From an uncultured Acidimicrobiales bacterium (GTDB taxonomy: Bacteria; Actinomycetota; Acidimicrobiia; Acidimicrobiales; Aldehydirespiratoraceae): a stretch of DNA of 64,000 nt. The stretch covers positions 306,773 through 370,772 of the forward strand of contig CATOTC010000005.1 of the NCBI GenBank assembly GCA_951812975.1. Reading direction: 5' to 3'. Both the position numbers and the translations under genes were made by a program. Of this stretch, positions 17,249 to 26,460 are shown piece after piece. Each line of letters begins with the position of its first letter. Positions within the stretch are counted from its first letter, which is position 1. The notes beneath the pieces were generated by a model that was not told where the DNA came from, searched no databases, and worked only from the letters and a program-made list of their open reading frames with translations.

Positions 17249-18247
17249 ATGAAGAAACTACGGTTTCTGTTAGCACTGCTCGCGATCTTCTCGCTCTTCG
17301 CTGTTTCCTGCGGCGACGACGACAGCGCAGACGAGCCGGAACCAGCCGCTGCAGAAGATGATGCACCCGACAGCGGTCTGATATTCCACATGATCACGCA
17401 CTCCGACGACGGGCCGTTCTGGTCAGTCGTCAAGCGCGGCGCTGAAGCCGCCGCTGCTGATGTGGGCGTGACACTCGTCTGGAACCCGTCGAACAACGAT
17501 CCGGGTGTTCAGGCAAGCGACATTGCCGCGGCTGTAGCAGCCAACACCGACGGTATCGCCGCGTCACTGCCGAGCCCCGACCAGTTGATTCCGCCGCTGC
17601 AAGAAGCAGTCGCTGCCGGTATCCCCGTCTACACTCTGAACTCCGGTGTGAACGACTACCAGACGATCGGCGCTACCAGCCACGTCGGTCAGACCGAGGT
17701 GATCGCCGGCAACGGAGCCGGTCACCGCTTCAATGCGCTCGGCGCCACCAAGGTGCTCTGCGGTATCCAGGAGCAGGACAACGTCGCTCTCGGTGAGCGC
17801 TGCGACGGTCTCGCTGAGACCTTCAACGGCGAAGTCATCCAGGGCTTCATGGACCTCGACGCCAACCAGGTCGCCCAGGAGGGTGCCATCAACGCGGCCC
17901 TCGCGGCTAACTCCGACATCGACGGCTTCCTAGGTGTCGGCCCGGTCATCGCCATGTCCGGTCTCGCAGCAGCCAAGGCCCTCGGCAAGGACGTAGGCAA
18001 CTCGTTCCATGTGGGCGGCTTCGACATCACCCCGGACATCATCGACGCCATCGAGGCGGGCGAGGTGGCCTTCACCGTCGACCAACAGCAGTACCTGCAG
18101 GGATACATCCCGGTCGTGCTGATGTACCTCGAGGTGACCAACCAGAACACCCTCGGTGGCGGTCTCCCGATCCTCACCGGACCCGGCTTCGTGACCCCCG
18201 ACAATGCCTCCGCCGTCAAGGCGCTGGTAGCTGCCGGAACTCGATAG
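17249..18247 (+). CDS. Sugar/inositol ABC transporter substrate-binding lipoprotein
   Basis: A 332-residue lipoprotein of the ribose/xylose/inositol-binding family (also that of rhizobial MocB). The start at 17249 is chosen over longer in-frame options because AGGAGGG lies 10 bases upstream and the protein then begins MKKLRFLLALLAIFSLFAVS with a lipobox Cys at residue 21. An acidic linker follows, then the binding domain: FHMITHSDDGPFWSVVKRGA, GIAASLPSPDQLIPPLQEAV and HVGGFDITPDIIDAIEAGEV. It captures substrate outside the membrane and hands it to the permease at 18458. Strong abundance relative to the permease is suggested by the hairpins just downstream. Confidence 0.92.
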   Translation: MKKLRFLLALLAIFSLFAVSCGDDDSADEPEPAAAEDDAPDSGLIFHMITHSDDGPFWSVVKRGAEAAAADVGVTLVWNPSNNDPGVQASDIAAAVAANTDGIAASLPSPDQLIPPLQEAVAAGIPVYTLNSGVNDYQTIGATSHVGQTEVIAGNGAGHRFNALGATKVLCGIQEQDNVALGERCDGLAETFNGEVIQGFMDLDANQVAQEGAINAALAANSDIDGFLGVGPVIAMSGLAAAKALGKDVGNSFHVGGFDITPDIIDAIEAGEVAFTVDQQQYLQGYIPVVLMYLEVTNQNTLGGGLPILTGPGFVTPDNASAVKALVAAGTR

Positions 18248-18255
18248 TCATAACA

Positions 18256-18281
18256 AGCTGATCGAGCCTGCTCGATCAGCT
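18256..18281 (+). other. Stem-loop between binding-protein and permease genes
   Basis: AGCTGATCGAG and CTCGATCAGCT form a perfect 11-bp stem with a 4-base CCTG loop, 8 bases after the stop of the binding protein. No T-run follows, so it is more likely an RNA-stabilising or partial-attenuation hairpin than a full terminator. Such hairpins after binding-protein genes commonly raise their level over the permease. Confidence 0.6.
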
Positions 18282-18301
18282 GGCAATTGCAGCAAACCCG
18301 A

Positions 18302-18339
18302 GGTGGAGTTGCCGGCACTCAGGTGTCGGCAACCCCACC
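18302..18339 (+). other. Second stem-loop upstream of the permease gene
   Basis: The segment 18302-18318 pairs with 18324-18339 through a long, imperfect GC-rich stem (GTTGCCGGCAC against GTGTCGGCAAC, plus outer GGTGG/CCACC) closed by a short loop. No T-run follows. With the hairpin at 18256 it fills half of the 210-bp gap. The remaining sequence to 18440 shows nothing I recognise, followed by the AAGGGGG ribosome binding site of the permease. Confidence 0.5.
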
Positions 18340-18457
18340 CTGGGACCTCCAACCTCTGAATTGAGGCATCCCTGGGTCGGTAACGCTGGAGCCGCACAGG
18401 GTTTGAAACAGTGTCCGGCGATGTGCGCCAAACGCTGGCGCAACTAAGGGGGAAAAT

Positions 18458-20530
18458 ATGACAGACGTGGCGGTAAATTCTGACACCAACGACAGTGCAT
18501 CAGGTGACGAAAGGCTCGCCTACCGCGGTGTCTTCACACGGATGCTGGTCAGACCCGAGATCGGGGCGGTCATCGGCTCCGCTGCCATCTGGCTGTTCTT
18601 CTGGGCTGTCTCAGAGCAGTTCGGCACCGCCGGTGGCCTGTCCGGCGTGCTCGACGTTTCGGCCACGCTCGGCATCATGGCCGTGGCGGTGGCCCTGCTG
18701 ATGATCGGCGGCGAGTTCGACCTGTCGTCGGGCGCAGCAACAGGCGCCTTGGGCATAGTCACGATCCTGCTGGTCAAAGACATCGGAGAGCTCGGCGGTG
18801 CAGGTTTGAGCCTCTTCATCGCCATACCGCTGTCGTTCATTGTGGCCATGGCGCTCGGCTGGTACAACGGCACTGTCGTCGAGCGAACCGGCTTGCCCAG
18901 CTTCATCGTGACGCTGGCAACATTCTTCGTGCTGCGGGGTTTCAAGCTCGGCTTCTCCAAGCTCACCATCGACAACATCTCTGTCGGACGGATCGACGAG
19001 GGCCACGGTTTCGACTTCTGGCATCCGATCTTCGCCAGCGTCTGGACCCGCAACGACCACATCTGGGACACCCGCGACGTGGCATACACCGTCGGGATCC
19101 TGCTCGGCCTCGCTCTGATGGTCTTGGCCGTGTACGAGGGGAACTACCTCCGCAAGAAGGTTCCCAACGTCACGGGTCTCGTGCTCTTCGCCGGTGGTGT
19201 CGTCGGCACGGTCGTCGGGGTGTTGCTGATGCACAACACCAACGGCGTTTCAGGCGACGTCATCTCGGGACTGGTGATATCGGGATCGATCCTCGTCGGC
19301 CTTTTCGGAGTCGCGCTGTGGCGCTACGAGCCCGTCACCGGCGACAACCACATCCACCTCGACAAGCGGGTTCTCGAACTCACCGGTCTCGGCGTGGTGC
19401 TGATCGTCTTCGGTGTCGTCTGCGCCCTGGTGGTTGATGTCGACGGACAGGAGACCATCCTCAACCGCCTTCCTGTCGCCGTCGAATGGCTGATCACGAT
19501 CGCAGCATTCGCTCTGGCCGGGGGAATCGTCTGGCGTCGCAATGGAGGCGGAACTTCTGGAACCGATCTGGGCACCGTTGCAATGAGCGCGGCGCGGGCC
19601 GGTCTGGTAGGTGCGATTTCCATCTTCGCTTTCATGTTCATGACGACCGAGCAGGGGTTGCGGGCCATACTGTTCGTCGGTCTGGCAACAACAGGCCTGA
19701 TCCTTCTGGCGATGGGCGCTCTGCGAGCCAGGAGGAGTTCTGCGTTGTCAGGCTCAGTGATCCTGGCTCTCAACTCGGCGGCGATCGCCGCGCTGGCGTT
19801 GTTCATCCAAGCCGAATCGGGCCACGAGAAGTTCCGTACCGAGATCTTCAGCGTAATGATGTTCGGTGCCGTGGTAATCCTCGCGTGGGCGATTGTCAGC
19901 GGTCACTACCAGCAGAGGCGGGCTGCCGATCACGAAGCTGACCGCTTGTCCACATGGTTGTCGGGGATAGGCCTGGTTGCGATCCTCATAGGTCTGATCT
20001 CACGGTTGTTGTGGACCACCAGCGACGAGATCGAATCCGGAGTCGCGGTTGCGAACTTCCGTATGAGCATCCTCTGGTTCATCGCCTTCACCGCGGTCGC
20101 GACCTTCGTGCTCGGACGCACGAAGTTCGGCAGCTGGATCTTCGCGGTCGGTGGCAACAAGGAGGCCGCACGCCAAATCGGCGTTCCCGCGGCCAAGACC
20201 AAGACGCAGCTGTTCATGATCGTCTCAGGTGCAGCCTGGCTGGTCGGCCTGTTGCTGGCATTCCGCTTGCAGACGCTGCAGTCCGGCACCGGCAACGGCC
20301 TCGAGTTCGAGTACATCATCGCCGCTGTCGTCGGCGGCACAGCGCTGACCGGCGGTTACGGATCAGTGCTCGGAGCGGCCATCGGGGCGTTCATCATGGC
20401 CATGTCGAAGCAGGGAATCGGTCTGGCGCTGTGGAACTCGGACTGGCGCTTCGCCTTCCTCGGCGTGATCCTGCTCGGAGCGGTCATGGCCAACAACTTC
20501 ATCAAGGCCAAAGCGGAGGCAGTCCGATGA
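18458..20530 (+). CDS. ABC transporter permease, unusually long
   Basis: A 690-residue inner-membrane permease of the ribose/xylose (BPD_transp_2) family. The N-terminal 180 residues and the C-terminal 150 look like the two ends of a normal 330-400-residue permease: [20 protein letters not shown] near the front, and the signature [34 protein letters not shown] at the back. About 300 residues between them add many extra hydrophobic helices (for example [20 protein letters not shown] and [15 protein letters not shown]). The start at 18458 follows AAGGGGG with good spacing. The TGA overlaps the ATG of a 23-codon ORF leading to the ATPase gene. Confidence 0.88.
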   Translation: MTDVAVNSDTNDSASGDERLAYRGVFTRMLVRPEIGAVIGSAAIWLFFWAVSEQFGTAGGLSGVLDVSATLGIMAVAVALLMIGGEFDLSSGAATGALGIVTILLVKDIGELGGAGLSLFIAIPLSFIVAMALGWYNGTVVERTGLPSFIVTLATFFVLRGFKLGFSKLTIDNISVGRIDEGHGFDFWHPIFASVWTRNDHIWDTRDVAYTVGILLGLALMVLAVYEGNYLRKKVPNVTGLVLFAGGVVGTVVGVLLMHNTNGVSGDVISGLVISGSILVGLFGVALWRYEPVTGDNHIHLDKRVLELTGLGVVLIVFGVVCALVVDVDGQETILNRLPVAVEWLITIAAFALAGGIVWRRNGGGTSGTDLGTVAMSAARAGLVGAISIFAFMFMTTEQGLRAILFVGLATTGLILLAMGALRARRSSALSGSVILALNSAAIAALALFIQAESGHEKFRTEIFSVMMFGAVVILAWAIVSGHYQQRRAADHEADRLSTWLSGIGLVAILIGLISRLLWTTSDEIESGVAVANFRMSILWFIAFTAVATFVLGRTKFGSWIFAVGGNKEAARQIGVPAAKTKTQLFMIVSGAAWLVGLLLAFRLQTLQSGTGNGLEFEYIIAAVVGGTALTGGYGSVLGAAIGAFIMAMSKQGIGLALWNSDWRFAFLGVILLGAVMANNFIKAKAEAVR

Positions 20531-20598
20531 GCAGACTCCCACACGAAGCACAGGCACACGAAGCACAGGAACACGAAGCACAGGAGGTCATCCGATGA
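20527..20598 (+). CDS. 23-codon linking ORF with 15-bp repeats
   Basis: The ATG overlaps the permease stop (ATGA at 20527-20530) and its own TGA overlaps the ATPase start (20595-20598). It encodes three His-Glu-Ala-Gln units from a 15-bp repeat starting at 20541, 20556 and 20571. The third copy runs into AGGAGG, the ribosome binding site for the ATPase gene. It probably serves translational coupling rather than making a functional peptide. Confidence 0.55.
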   Translation: MSRLPHEAQAHEAQEHEAQEVIR

Positions 20599-21383
20599 GC
20601 AACCTCATCGAACTCGACAACGTAGGCAAGTTCTACGGCAACATCATCGCCCTGCAGGGAGTCACCACAACCGTGAACGCGGGCGAGGTCACCTGCGTGC
20701 TCGGCGACAACGGTGCGGGCAAGTCCACCCTGATCAAGATCCTCTCGGGGGTGCACGACCACAGCGAGGGAACCTACGTGTTCGAGGGCGAGGAGTGCAC
20801 CTTCACCTCCCCCCGCCAGGCCCTGGACCGGGGCATCGCCGCGGTCTACCAGGATCTGGCGATGGTGCCGCTGATGTCGGTGTGGCGAAACTTCTTCCTG
20901 GGTGCTGAACCCACGATCGGCCGCTGGCCGATCCGCTGGGTCAACAAGTCCAAGGCCAAGAGAATCGCCAAGGAGGAGATGGCCAAGATGGGCATCGACA
21001 TTCGCGACACCGAACAGCCGGTGGGCACCCTGTCGGGTGGTGAACGCCAGTCGGTCGCCATCGCCCGGGCGGTCTACTTCGGTGCCAAGGTGCTGATCCT
21101 CGACGAGCCGACCTCGGCGCTCGGGGTCAAGCAGTCCGGTGTGGTGCTGCGCTACATCGTCGAGGCTCGCAACCGGGGTCTTGGAGTGATCTTCATCACC
21201 CACAACCCGAGCCATGCCTATCCGGTCGGGGACCGTTTCCTGATCCTCAACCGTGGTCAATCCATGGGCAACTTCGCCAAAGAAGAAATAACCCTTCCAG
21301 AGTTGACCCAGTTGATGGCCGGCGGGGCCGAACTTGAACAACTCCAGCATGAGCTCGAGCAAGCAGTATCGGGTGGTGCCTGA
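20595..21383 (+). CDS. ABC transporter ATP-binding protein
   Basis: A 262-residue single nucleotide-binding domain that powers the importer. Walker A is GDNGAGKST (near residue 37), the signature loop is [14 protein letters not shown], Walker B is [12 protein letters not shown] and the switch His is in FITHNPSHA. Sugar importers of this family often use a double-length ATPase of about 500 residues; this one has one domain and would act as a dimer. The start is set by AGGAGG and the stop-start overlap with the linking ORF. Its 3' end overlaps the iolC gene. Confidence 0.94.
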   Translation: MSNLIELDNVGKFYGNIIALQGVTTTVNAGEVTCVLGDNGAGKSTLIKILSGVHDHSEGTYVFEGEECTFTSPRQALDRGIAAVYQDLAMVPLMSVWRNFFLGAEPTIGRWPIRWVNKSKAKRIAKEEMAKMGIDIRDTEQPVGTLSGGERQSVAIARAVYFGAKVLILDEPTSALGVKQSGVVLRYIVEARNRGLGVIFITHNPSHAYPVGDRFLILNRGQSMGNFAKEEITLPELTQLMAGGAELEQLQHELEQAVSGGA

Positions 21384-22380
21384 GACCGCGCGTAGTCTCG
21401 AACTGCTCACGGTCGGACGAGTCAGTGTCGATATCTACGCGCAGCAACTCGGAGTGTCGATGACCGAAGCGACGACCTTCCGCAAGTCGATCGGAGGCAC
21501 CTCCACGAATGTGGCGGTTGCCGCATCCCGCTTGGGGCACCGCTGCGCCACCGTCACCCGCGTCGGCGACGACGAGTTCGGTGCATATGTCCGCCATGCG
21601 CTTGAGCACACCTTCGGCGTCGACACACGCTTCGTGGGAACCGACCCCGAACTCAAGACCCCGTTGGCTTTCGCGGAACTGAACCCGCCCGAGGATCCGA
21701 ACATCATCTTCTACCGAGAGCCCCGGGCACCGGACCAGAACCTCTCACTTGATGATGTGGACCTCGATGTCGTTCGCGAGGTGCCGGTGTTCTGGATTCC
21801 GGCTTCTCGCTTCGCTTGGGAACCGAGCCGGTCCACCGTCAGTGCCATGCTGCGGGGGCGCGAACGCAGGCCCCACACCGTGCTCGACCTCGACTGGCGG
21901 CCCATGTTCTGGGACTCGCCCGACGCGGCCAGCGAACAGATCGCACCGATGCTCGACCATTTCAGCATCGCAATCGGCAACCGCGACGAGTGCGAGATAG
22001 CCGTGGGTACCCGCGACCCTGACGAGGCGGCCGATTGCATGTTGGAACGGGGACTGCACGCCGCGGTTGTGAAACTGGGTGCCGACGGGGTGATGGTGGC
22101 GCTTGCGGACGGCACACGATCCACGATCGCGCCGTTCCCGGTCGAGGTCGTCTGCGGACTCGGTTCCGGCGACGCCTTCGGCGGCGCGTTCTGCCACGGC
22201 CTGCTCAACGGCTGGGATCTGGTACGGACCGTGGAGTACGGGAACGCCGCGGGCGCTATCGTTGCCAACCGGCTCATGTGTGCCGACGACATGCCGACGG
22301 TGCCTGAGATCGACGACTTCCTGGACTCCCGCCTCCCAGCACAGAGGGCCGACGCAACCGAGCAGAGGCAGGCGATATGA
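21349..22380 (+). CDS. iolC: 5-dehydro-2-deoxygluconokinase (PfkB family)
   Basis: A roughly 343-residue ribokinase-type enzyme that phosphorylates 5-dehydro-2-deoxy-D-gluconate, the fifth step of inositol breakdown. The two PfkB signatures are clear: [15 protein letters not shown] and the C-terminal [19 protein letters not shown] with catalytic Asp. [10 protein letters not shown] is characteristic of IolC. Start choice is uncertain: TTG 21334, ATG 21349 and GTG 21373 are all in frame and overlap the ATPase gene; ATG is preferred. The stop overlaps the next start (ATGA). Confidence 0.88.
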   Translation: MSSSKQYRVVPETARSLELLTVGRVSVDIYAQQLGVSMTEATTFRKSIGGTSTNVAVAASRLGHRCATVTRVGDDEFGAYVRHALEHTFGVDTRFVGTDPELKTPLAFAELNPPEDPNIIFYREPRAPDQNLSLDDVDLDVVREVPVFWIPASRFAWEPSRSTVSAMLRGRERRPHTVLDLDWRPMFWDSPDAASEQIAPMLDHFSIAIGNRDECEIAVGTRDPDEAADCMLERGLHAAVVKLGADGVMVALADGTRSTIAPFPVEVVCGLGSGDAFGGAFCHGLLNGWDLVRTVEYGNAAGAIVANRLMCADDMPTVPEIDDFLDSRLPAQRADATEQRQAI

Positions 22381-23387
22381 GCAGGTTGCCGACGATCTAC
22401 ATCGACCGGACATTGACTCCCGGTTTCGAGGAACTGGTAGCGGGACGGGCCGAACTGCTCGGACCCGACGCATCTGCGCTGCCGAAGGCGCACGGAGTGA
22501 TCGCCAGCGGCGTGGTCTGGGACGGACCACTCATGGACCGCGCCCCCGAACTCCGAGTCATCTCCCGGTCCGGGATCGGGTTCGACGCGGTCGACCTCGA
22601 AGCTGCCACGGCACGCGGCGTCGTCGTCTGCAACGCACCGGAGTCACCGACGGTCTCCACCGCTGAGCACACCATGGCTCTGCTGCTGCATGTCGCCAAG
22701 TCGCTGAGCGCCAACCAGCGGCGGCTTCGGGGCCATATCGGCGACTACTACGTCGACAACGAGGGCATCGAACTTGCCGGGCGAACCCTTGGAGTGGTCG
22801 GCTGCGGGCCCATCGGCAAACGGGTCGTCAAAGTCGCGCGGGGCCTCGAGATGGAGGTCATCGCCCATGATCCATACCTCGACCCCCAGAACGAGGACGT
22901 TGAGCTGGTCTCTTTCGACGAGGTTCTCGAACGCAGCGACGTGGTCAGTGCCCACTGTCCGCTGACCGACGAGACCCGCGAACTCTTCGGTCGCGAGGCC
23001 TTCGCGAAGATGCGCCGCGGTTCGCTGTTCATCAACGCGGCTCGGGGAGGTGTGGTCGACCAGGATGCCCTGGTGGAGGCACTCGATTCGGGCCATATTG
23101 CGGGTGCGGGCCTGGATGTGACCGTTCCCGAGCCTCTGCCGACCGATCATCCGCTGCAGGGCCGCGACAACGTGATGATCACCCCCCACATTGCTTCGGC
23201 AACCGACCGTGGCCGCCGCCGGATGTTCAGCGCCGCCCTCGACAACGCCTTGACTGCTCTCAGCGGTGACCGGGTTGCCACCTGCGTCAACCCGGAGGTC
23301 TACAACGCCCCCACATATACCGGTAGCAACGCGCAAACAGGGGTCTGCGGCACCGCCCGCAGCGACAGCAGGGAGCAACAGATATGA
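22377..23387 (+). CDS. D-isomer-specific 2-hydroxyacid dehydrogenase
   Basis: A 336-residue NAD-dependent dehydrogenase of the phosphoglycerate-dehydrogenase-like family. It shows the substrate-side VISRSGIGFDAVD, the cofactor loop LGVVGCGPIGKRVVKVA, the catalytic Arg in FINAARGGVVDQDALVEAL, a Glu in VTVPEPLP and the catalytic His in ITPHIASAT. It sits between iolC and a Gfo/Idh/MocA gene with 4-base overlaps at both ends. This family member is not part of the standard inositol route and may reduce or oxidise a side-product 2-keto acid. Confidence 0.88.
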   Translation: MSRLPTIYIDRTLTPGFEELVAGRAELLGPDASALPKAHGVIASGVVWDGPLMDRAPELRVISRSGIGFDAVDLEAATARGVVVCNAPESPTVSTAEHTMALLLHVAKSLSANQRRLRGHIGDYYVDNEGIELAGRTLGVVGCGPIGKRVVKVARGLEMEVIAHDPYLDPQNEDVELVSFDEVLERSDVVSAHCPLTDETRELFGREAFAKMRRGSLFINAARGGVVDQDALVEALDSGHIAGAGLDVTVPEPLPTDHPLQGRDNVMITPHIASATDRGRRRMFSAALDNALTALSGDRVATCVNPEVYNAPTYTGSNAQTGVCGTARSDSREQQI

Positions 23388-24559
23388 CCCGCACCTCAAT
23401 CGGTATTGGCGTTATCGGTTTTGGCTGGATGGGTCAGGCTCACTCCCGCTCTGCGAAACGGGTCCCTTCGCTGTTTCCAGAGCGGGAGTTTGACCCCCGT
23501 CTCGTGATCTGCTGCGACAACGTGGCACAGCGGCGGACCGACGCACTCGAAGGGGTCGGGTTCGAGCGGGTGACCCCCGACTGGCAGGACGTGGTGGCCG
23601 ATCCCGAGGTGGACGTCGTCTATGTCAGCGCTCCCAACATGCTGCACGAACCGTTGGCGACCGCCGCAGCAGAGAACAACAAACACGTCTTCTGCGAGAA
23701 GCCGGTCGGCGGGACCCCCGAACAGACCGTGAGAATCGAAGCCGCCGCCGCGGCCGCCGGGGTCGTCACCGGCGTGGGCTACAACTACCGCTGGGCACCG
23801 CTGGTGCAGTACGCCAAAGAGCTGATCGACTCAGGGGCTCTGGGCGAGATAACCAACTATCGGGGGCGCTTCTTCTCGATGTACGGCAGCGACCGGCTCG
23901 GCACGCTGTCATGGCGTTACCTGATCGACCAGGCCGGCTACGGCGTGTCGTCGGACATCATGAGCCACGCAGTCGATCTGGCGCACATGCTTGTGGGCCC
24001 CATAACCACTGTTATGGGGACCATGGAGACGTTCATCGAGCAGCGGCCCCTTCCCGCAGCCGACGGCACCCACTACGACCAGGGCAAGCCCGGCGACCCC
24101 ACCGGTGAGGTGACCAACGAGGACTACGCAGCGGCCATGGTCGTCTTCGAGAACGGCGCCCGCGGCACCTTCGAGTCGTCCCGCTCGATCGTCGGGCCTG
24201 AGAGTCAGATGGCCTTCGACGTCTACGGGACCAGAGGGGCGCTGCGCTGGAATCTCGAGACCATGAACGAAATGGACGTCTTCATCGTCGACGACGAAGG
24301 CACCGCTCCGCGCGGCTACACCAAGGTCTATTCGGGGGACCGTTACCCGTATCACGGGCATTTCGTGCCCGGCGATGCCAACAGCATCGGCTACGAAGAC
24401 CTCAAGGTCATCGAGAACTACGAATTCTTGAGTGCGGTCGCCCGCGGCGAGCAGCACCAGCCGGGTTTCGCCAATGCCGTCGACTACGTGAGCTTTCAGG
24501 ATGCCTGGTTGCGTTCATGTCAGACCGGCACATGGATCAAGGTGGAGCGCTTGTCATGA
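23384..24559 (+). CDS. Gfo/Idh/MocA-family dehydrogenase, inositol-dehydrogenase-like
   Basis: A 391-residue NAD(P)-dependent enzyme. The Rossmann loop IGVIGFGWMGQAHSRS, the HVFCEKPVGGTPEQ motif with catalytic Lys, GVGYNYRWAPLVQYAKELID and DIMSHAVDLAHMLVG (catalytic D/H) are present. It is longer than the IolG at 29003 and belongs to a different branch. It likely oxidises another inositol stereoisomer, an inosamine-derived or an aminated substrate; this is inference. Its TGA overlaps a short linking ORF that leads to iolD. Confidence 0.85.
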   Translation: MTRTSIGIGVIGFGWMGQAHSRSAKRVPSLFPEREFDPRLVICCDNVAQRRTDALEGVGFERVTPDWQDVVADPEVDVVYVSAPNMLHEPLATAAAENNKHVFCEKPVGGTPEQTVRIEAAAAAAGVVTGVGYNYRWAPLVQYAKELIDSGALGEITNYRGRFFSMYGSDRLGTLSWRYLIDQAGYGVSSDIMSHAVDLAHMLVGPITTVMGTMETFIEQRPLPAADGTHYDQGKPGDPTGEVTNEDYAAAMVVFENGARGTFESSRSIVGPESQMAFDVYGTRGALRWNLETMNEMDVFIVDDEGTAPRGYTKVYSGDRYPYHGHFVPGDANSIGYEDLKVIENYEFLSAVARGEQHQPGFANAVDYVSFQDAWLRSCQTGTWIKVERLS

Positions 24560-24596
24560 CACCGCTATTGGAGCTGAGATGAGAACAGGGAGCTGA
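24556..24596 (+). other. Two-step minicistron relay before iolD
   Basis: ATG 24556 overlaps the upstream dehydrogenase stop and encodes MTPLLELR before a TGA that overlaps ATG 24579. That second ORF encodes MRTGS and stops at 24594-24596, one base before the iolD ATG at 24598. The two starts come from a perfect 19-bp tandem duplication (24570-24588 and 24589-24607) of the GGAG ribosome binding site, the ATG and the first codons of iolD. Confidence 0.65.
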
Positions 24597-24597
24597 G

Positions 24598-26460
24598 ATG
24601 AGAACAGTTCGACTCACTGCCAGCCAGGCCATCGTCAAGTACCTGATGGCGCAGAAGATCATCATCGACGACGAGCCGAAACCGATATTCCCCGGTGTGT
24701 TCGCCATCTTCGGGCACGGCAACGTCACCTGTCTGGGCACCGCCCTCGAGGAGGTCAAAGAGGACTTTCCCACCTGGCGGGGGCAGAACGAGCAGGGAAT
24801 GGCCCTGGCCGCAACCGCTTACGCCAAGGCCTCCAAACGCCGTCAGATCATGGTTGCGACGTCGTCTGTGGGCCCTGGCGCAACCAACATGGTGACAGCC
24901 GCCGCGGTCGCCATGGCCAACCGGATACCGTTGCTGCTGTTGGCCGGCGACACCTTCCAGAGTCGTATCCCCGATCCTGTGCTGCAGCAGGTGGAGCAGT
25001 TCGGAGATCCGTCGACCACCGTCAACGACTGCTTTCGACCGGTTGTGCGTTTCTGGGACCGCATCACGCATCCGGCCCAAGTCGTCCACTCCCTGCCCCA
25101 CGCCCTGCACACGATGCTGGATCCCGGCGACTGTGGACCGGCCTTCATCGGGCTGCCTCAGGACGTCGCGGCCGAAGCCTACGACTACCCCCTTCGCTGC
25201 TTCGACGAGGCGGTCCACGAGATTCGCCGGCCCCGACCCGACCGCGCAGAACTGGCTCGTGCCGCCGCGCTGTTGAGCAGGGCACGCAAGCCGCTCATCA
25301 TCAGCGGTGGCGGGGTTCACTGGTCGCAAGCGGAGGCAGCGCTCGCCGAGTTCGTCGAGACCCACAACGTGCCGGTCGTGGAGACTGTGGCGGGCCGGAC
25401 CAGTCTGGCGCAGTCCCATCGGCTGCACGCAGGGACCATCGGCGTCACCGGTTGCACTTCGGCGAATGCTCTGGCCGCCCAGGCCGATGTGGTGCTTGCG
25501 GTGGGCACTCGACTGGGGGACTTCGCGACCGGTTCCTGGACTGTGTTCGCCAATGAAGAAGTCAGGATCATCGGCGTCAACACGGCCCGCTTCGACGCGA
25601 CCAAACACCTCTCAGTACCGCTCGTGGCCGACGCCCGCGAAGCGCTGACCGAACTGTCGGCCGCGATCGGGGACTACCGGGCAGACGAGTCCTGGTCGGC
25701 GACGTGTGCCTCCGAAGCCGCCCAGTACCACGCCTACATCGACAAGCTGGCAGCGCCTCAGGTGGCCTCGTCTCCTGAATCTCAGACGCTTCCGACCTAC
25801 GCGCAGGTGGTGGGCGTCGTCGACCGTGCAGCGGACGAACGCACCTATGCGCTGACCGCGGCTGGCGGGTTCCCCGGTGAGCTCGTCAACGGCTGGCGCA
25901 GCGACACCGTGCACTCCTTCGACGCCGAGTACGGCTATTCGTGCATGGGTTATGAGATCTCCGGGGGCTGGGGGGCGAAGATGGCGCTGCCGGACCGCGA
26001 TGTTGTGGTCTTCGTCGGCGACGGCTCCTACATGATGATGAACAGCGACCTCTACAGCTCCGTGCTGTCTGGTCACAAACTCATCGTCATCGTCTGCGAC
26101 AACGGCGGTTTCGCGGTCATCAACCGGTTGCAGACCAATCAGGGGGGTGTGCCGTTCAACAATCTCATCGCCGATTCGAGAGTCGTCGAGGAGGTGCGAG
26201 TCGATTTCGCAGCCCACGCCGCAGCCATGGGCGCGCAGTCTGAGACGGTCTCCAGTGTGGGGGAACTGGCCGAGGCGTTCGAGAGGGCGCGAGCCGCTGA
26301 CCGAAGCTACGTGATCGCACTGCAGACTTCGGCCTACGACTGGACCGAGGGCGGCGCCTGGTGGGAGGTCGGCGTTCCCGAGGTCTCGAACCGCCAGGAG
26401 ATCCGTGTTGCCAGAGCCGAACTCGACGCCGGCAAAGCCGCACAGAGGGTGGGTTGGTGA
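24598..26460 (+). CDS. iolD: 3D-(3,5/4)-trihydroxycyclohexane-1,2-dione acylhydrolase
   Basis: A 620-residue thiamine-diphosphate enzyme that opens the ring of the cyclic dione to 5-deoxy-glucuronate. The family features are clear: FAIFGHGNVTCLGTALEEV at the start, E in GQNEQGMALAATAYAKA for cofactor activation, ATSSVGPGATNMVTAAAVAM, and the ThDP-binding VFVGDGSYMMMNSDLYSSV. Length matches known IolD. Its TGA shares one base with the following SDR start. Confidence 0.96.
   Translation: MRTVRLTASQAIVKYLMAQKIIIDDEPKPIFPGVFAIFGHGNVTCLGTALEEVKEDFPTWRGQNEQGMALAATAYAKASKRRQIMVATSSVGPGATNMVTAAAVAMANRIPLLLLAGDTFQSRIPDPVLQQVEQFGDPSTTVNDCFRPVVRFWDRITHPAQVVHSLPHALHTMLDPGDCGPAFIGLPQDVAAEAYDYPLRCFDEAVHEIRRPRPDRAELARAAALLSRARKPLIISGGGVHWSQAEAALAEFVETHNVPVVETVAGRTSLAQSHRLHAGTIGVTGCTSANALAAQADVVLAVGTRLGDFATGSWTVFANEEVRIIGVNTARFDATKHLSVPLVADAREALTELSAAIGDYRADESWSATCASEAAQYHAYIDKLAAPQVASSPESQTLPTYAQVVGVVDRAADERTYALTAAGGFPGELVNGWRSDTVHSFDAEYGYSCMGYEISGGWGAKMALPDRDVVVFVGDGSYMMMNSDLYSSVLSGHKLIVIVCDNGGFAVINRLQTNQGGVPFNNLIADSRVVEEVRVDFAAHAAAMGAQSETVSSVGELAEAFERARAADRSYVIALQTSAYDWTEGGAWWEVGVPEVSNRQEIRVARAELDAGKAAQRVGW

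Noticed and set aside
18302..18339. Rho-independent terminator after the binding-protein gene
   Set aside because: No T-run follows either hairpin, and the permease and ATPase must be expressed with the binding protein.
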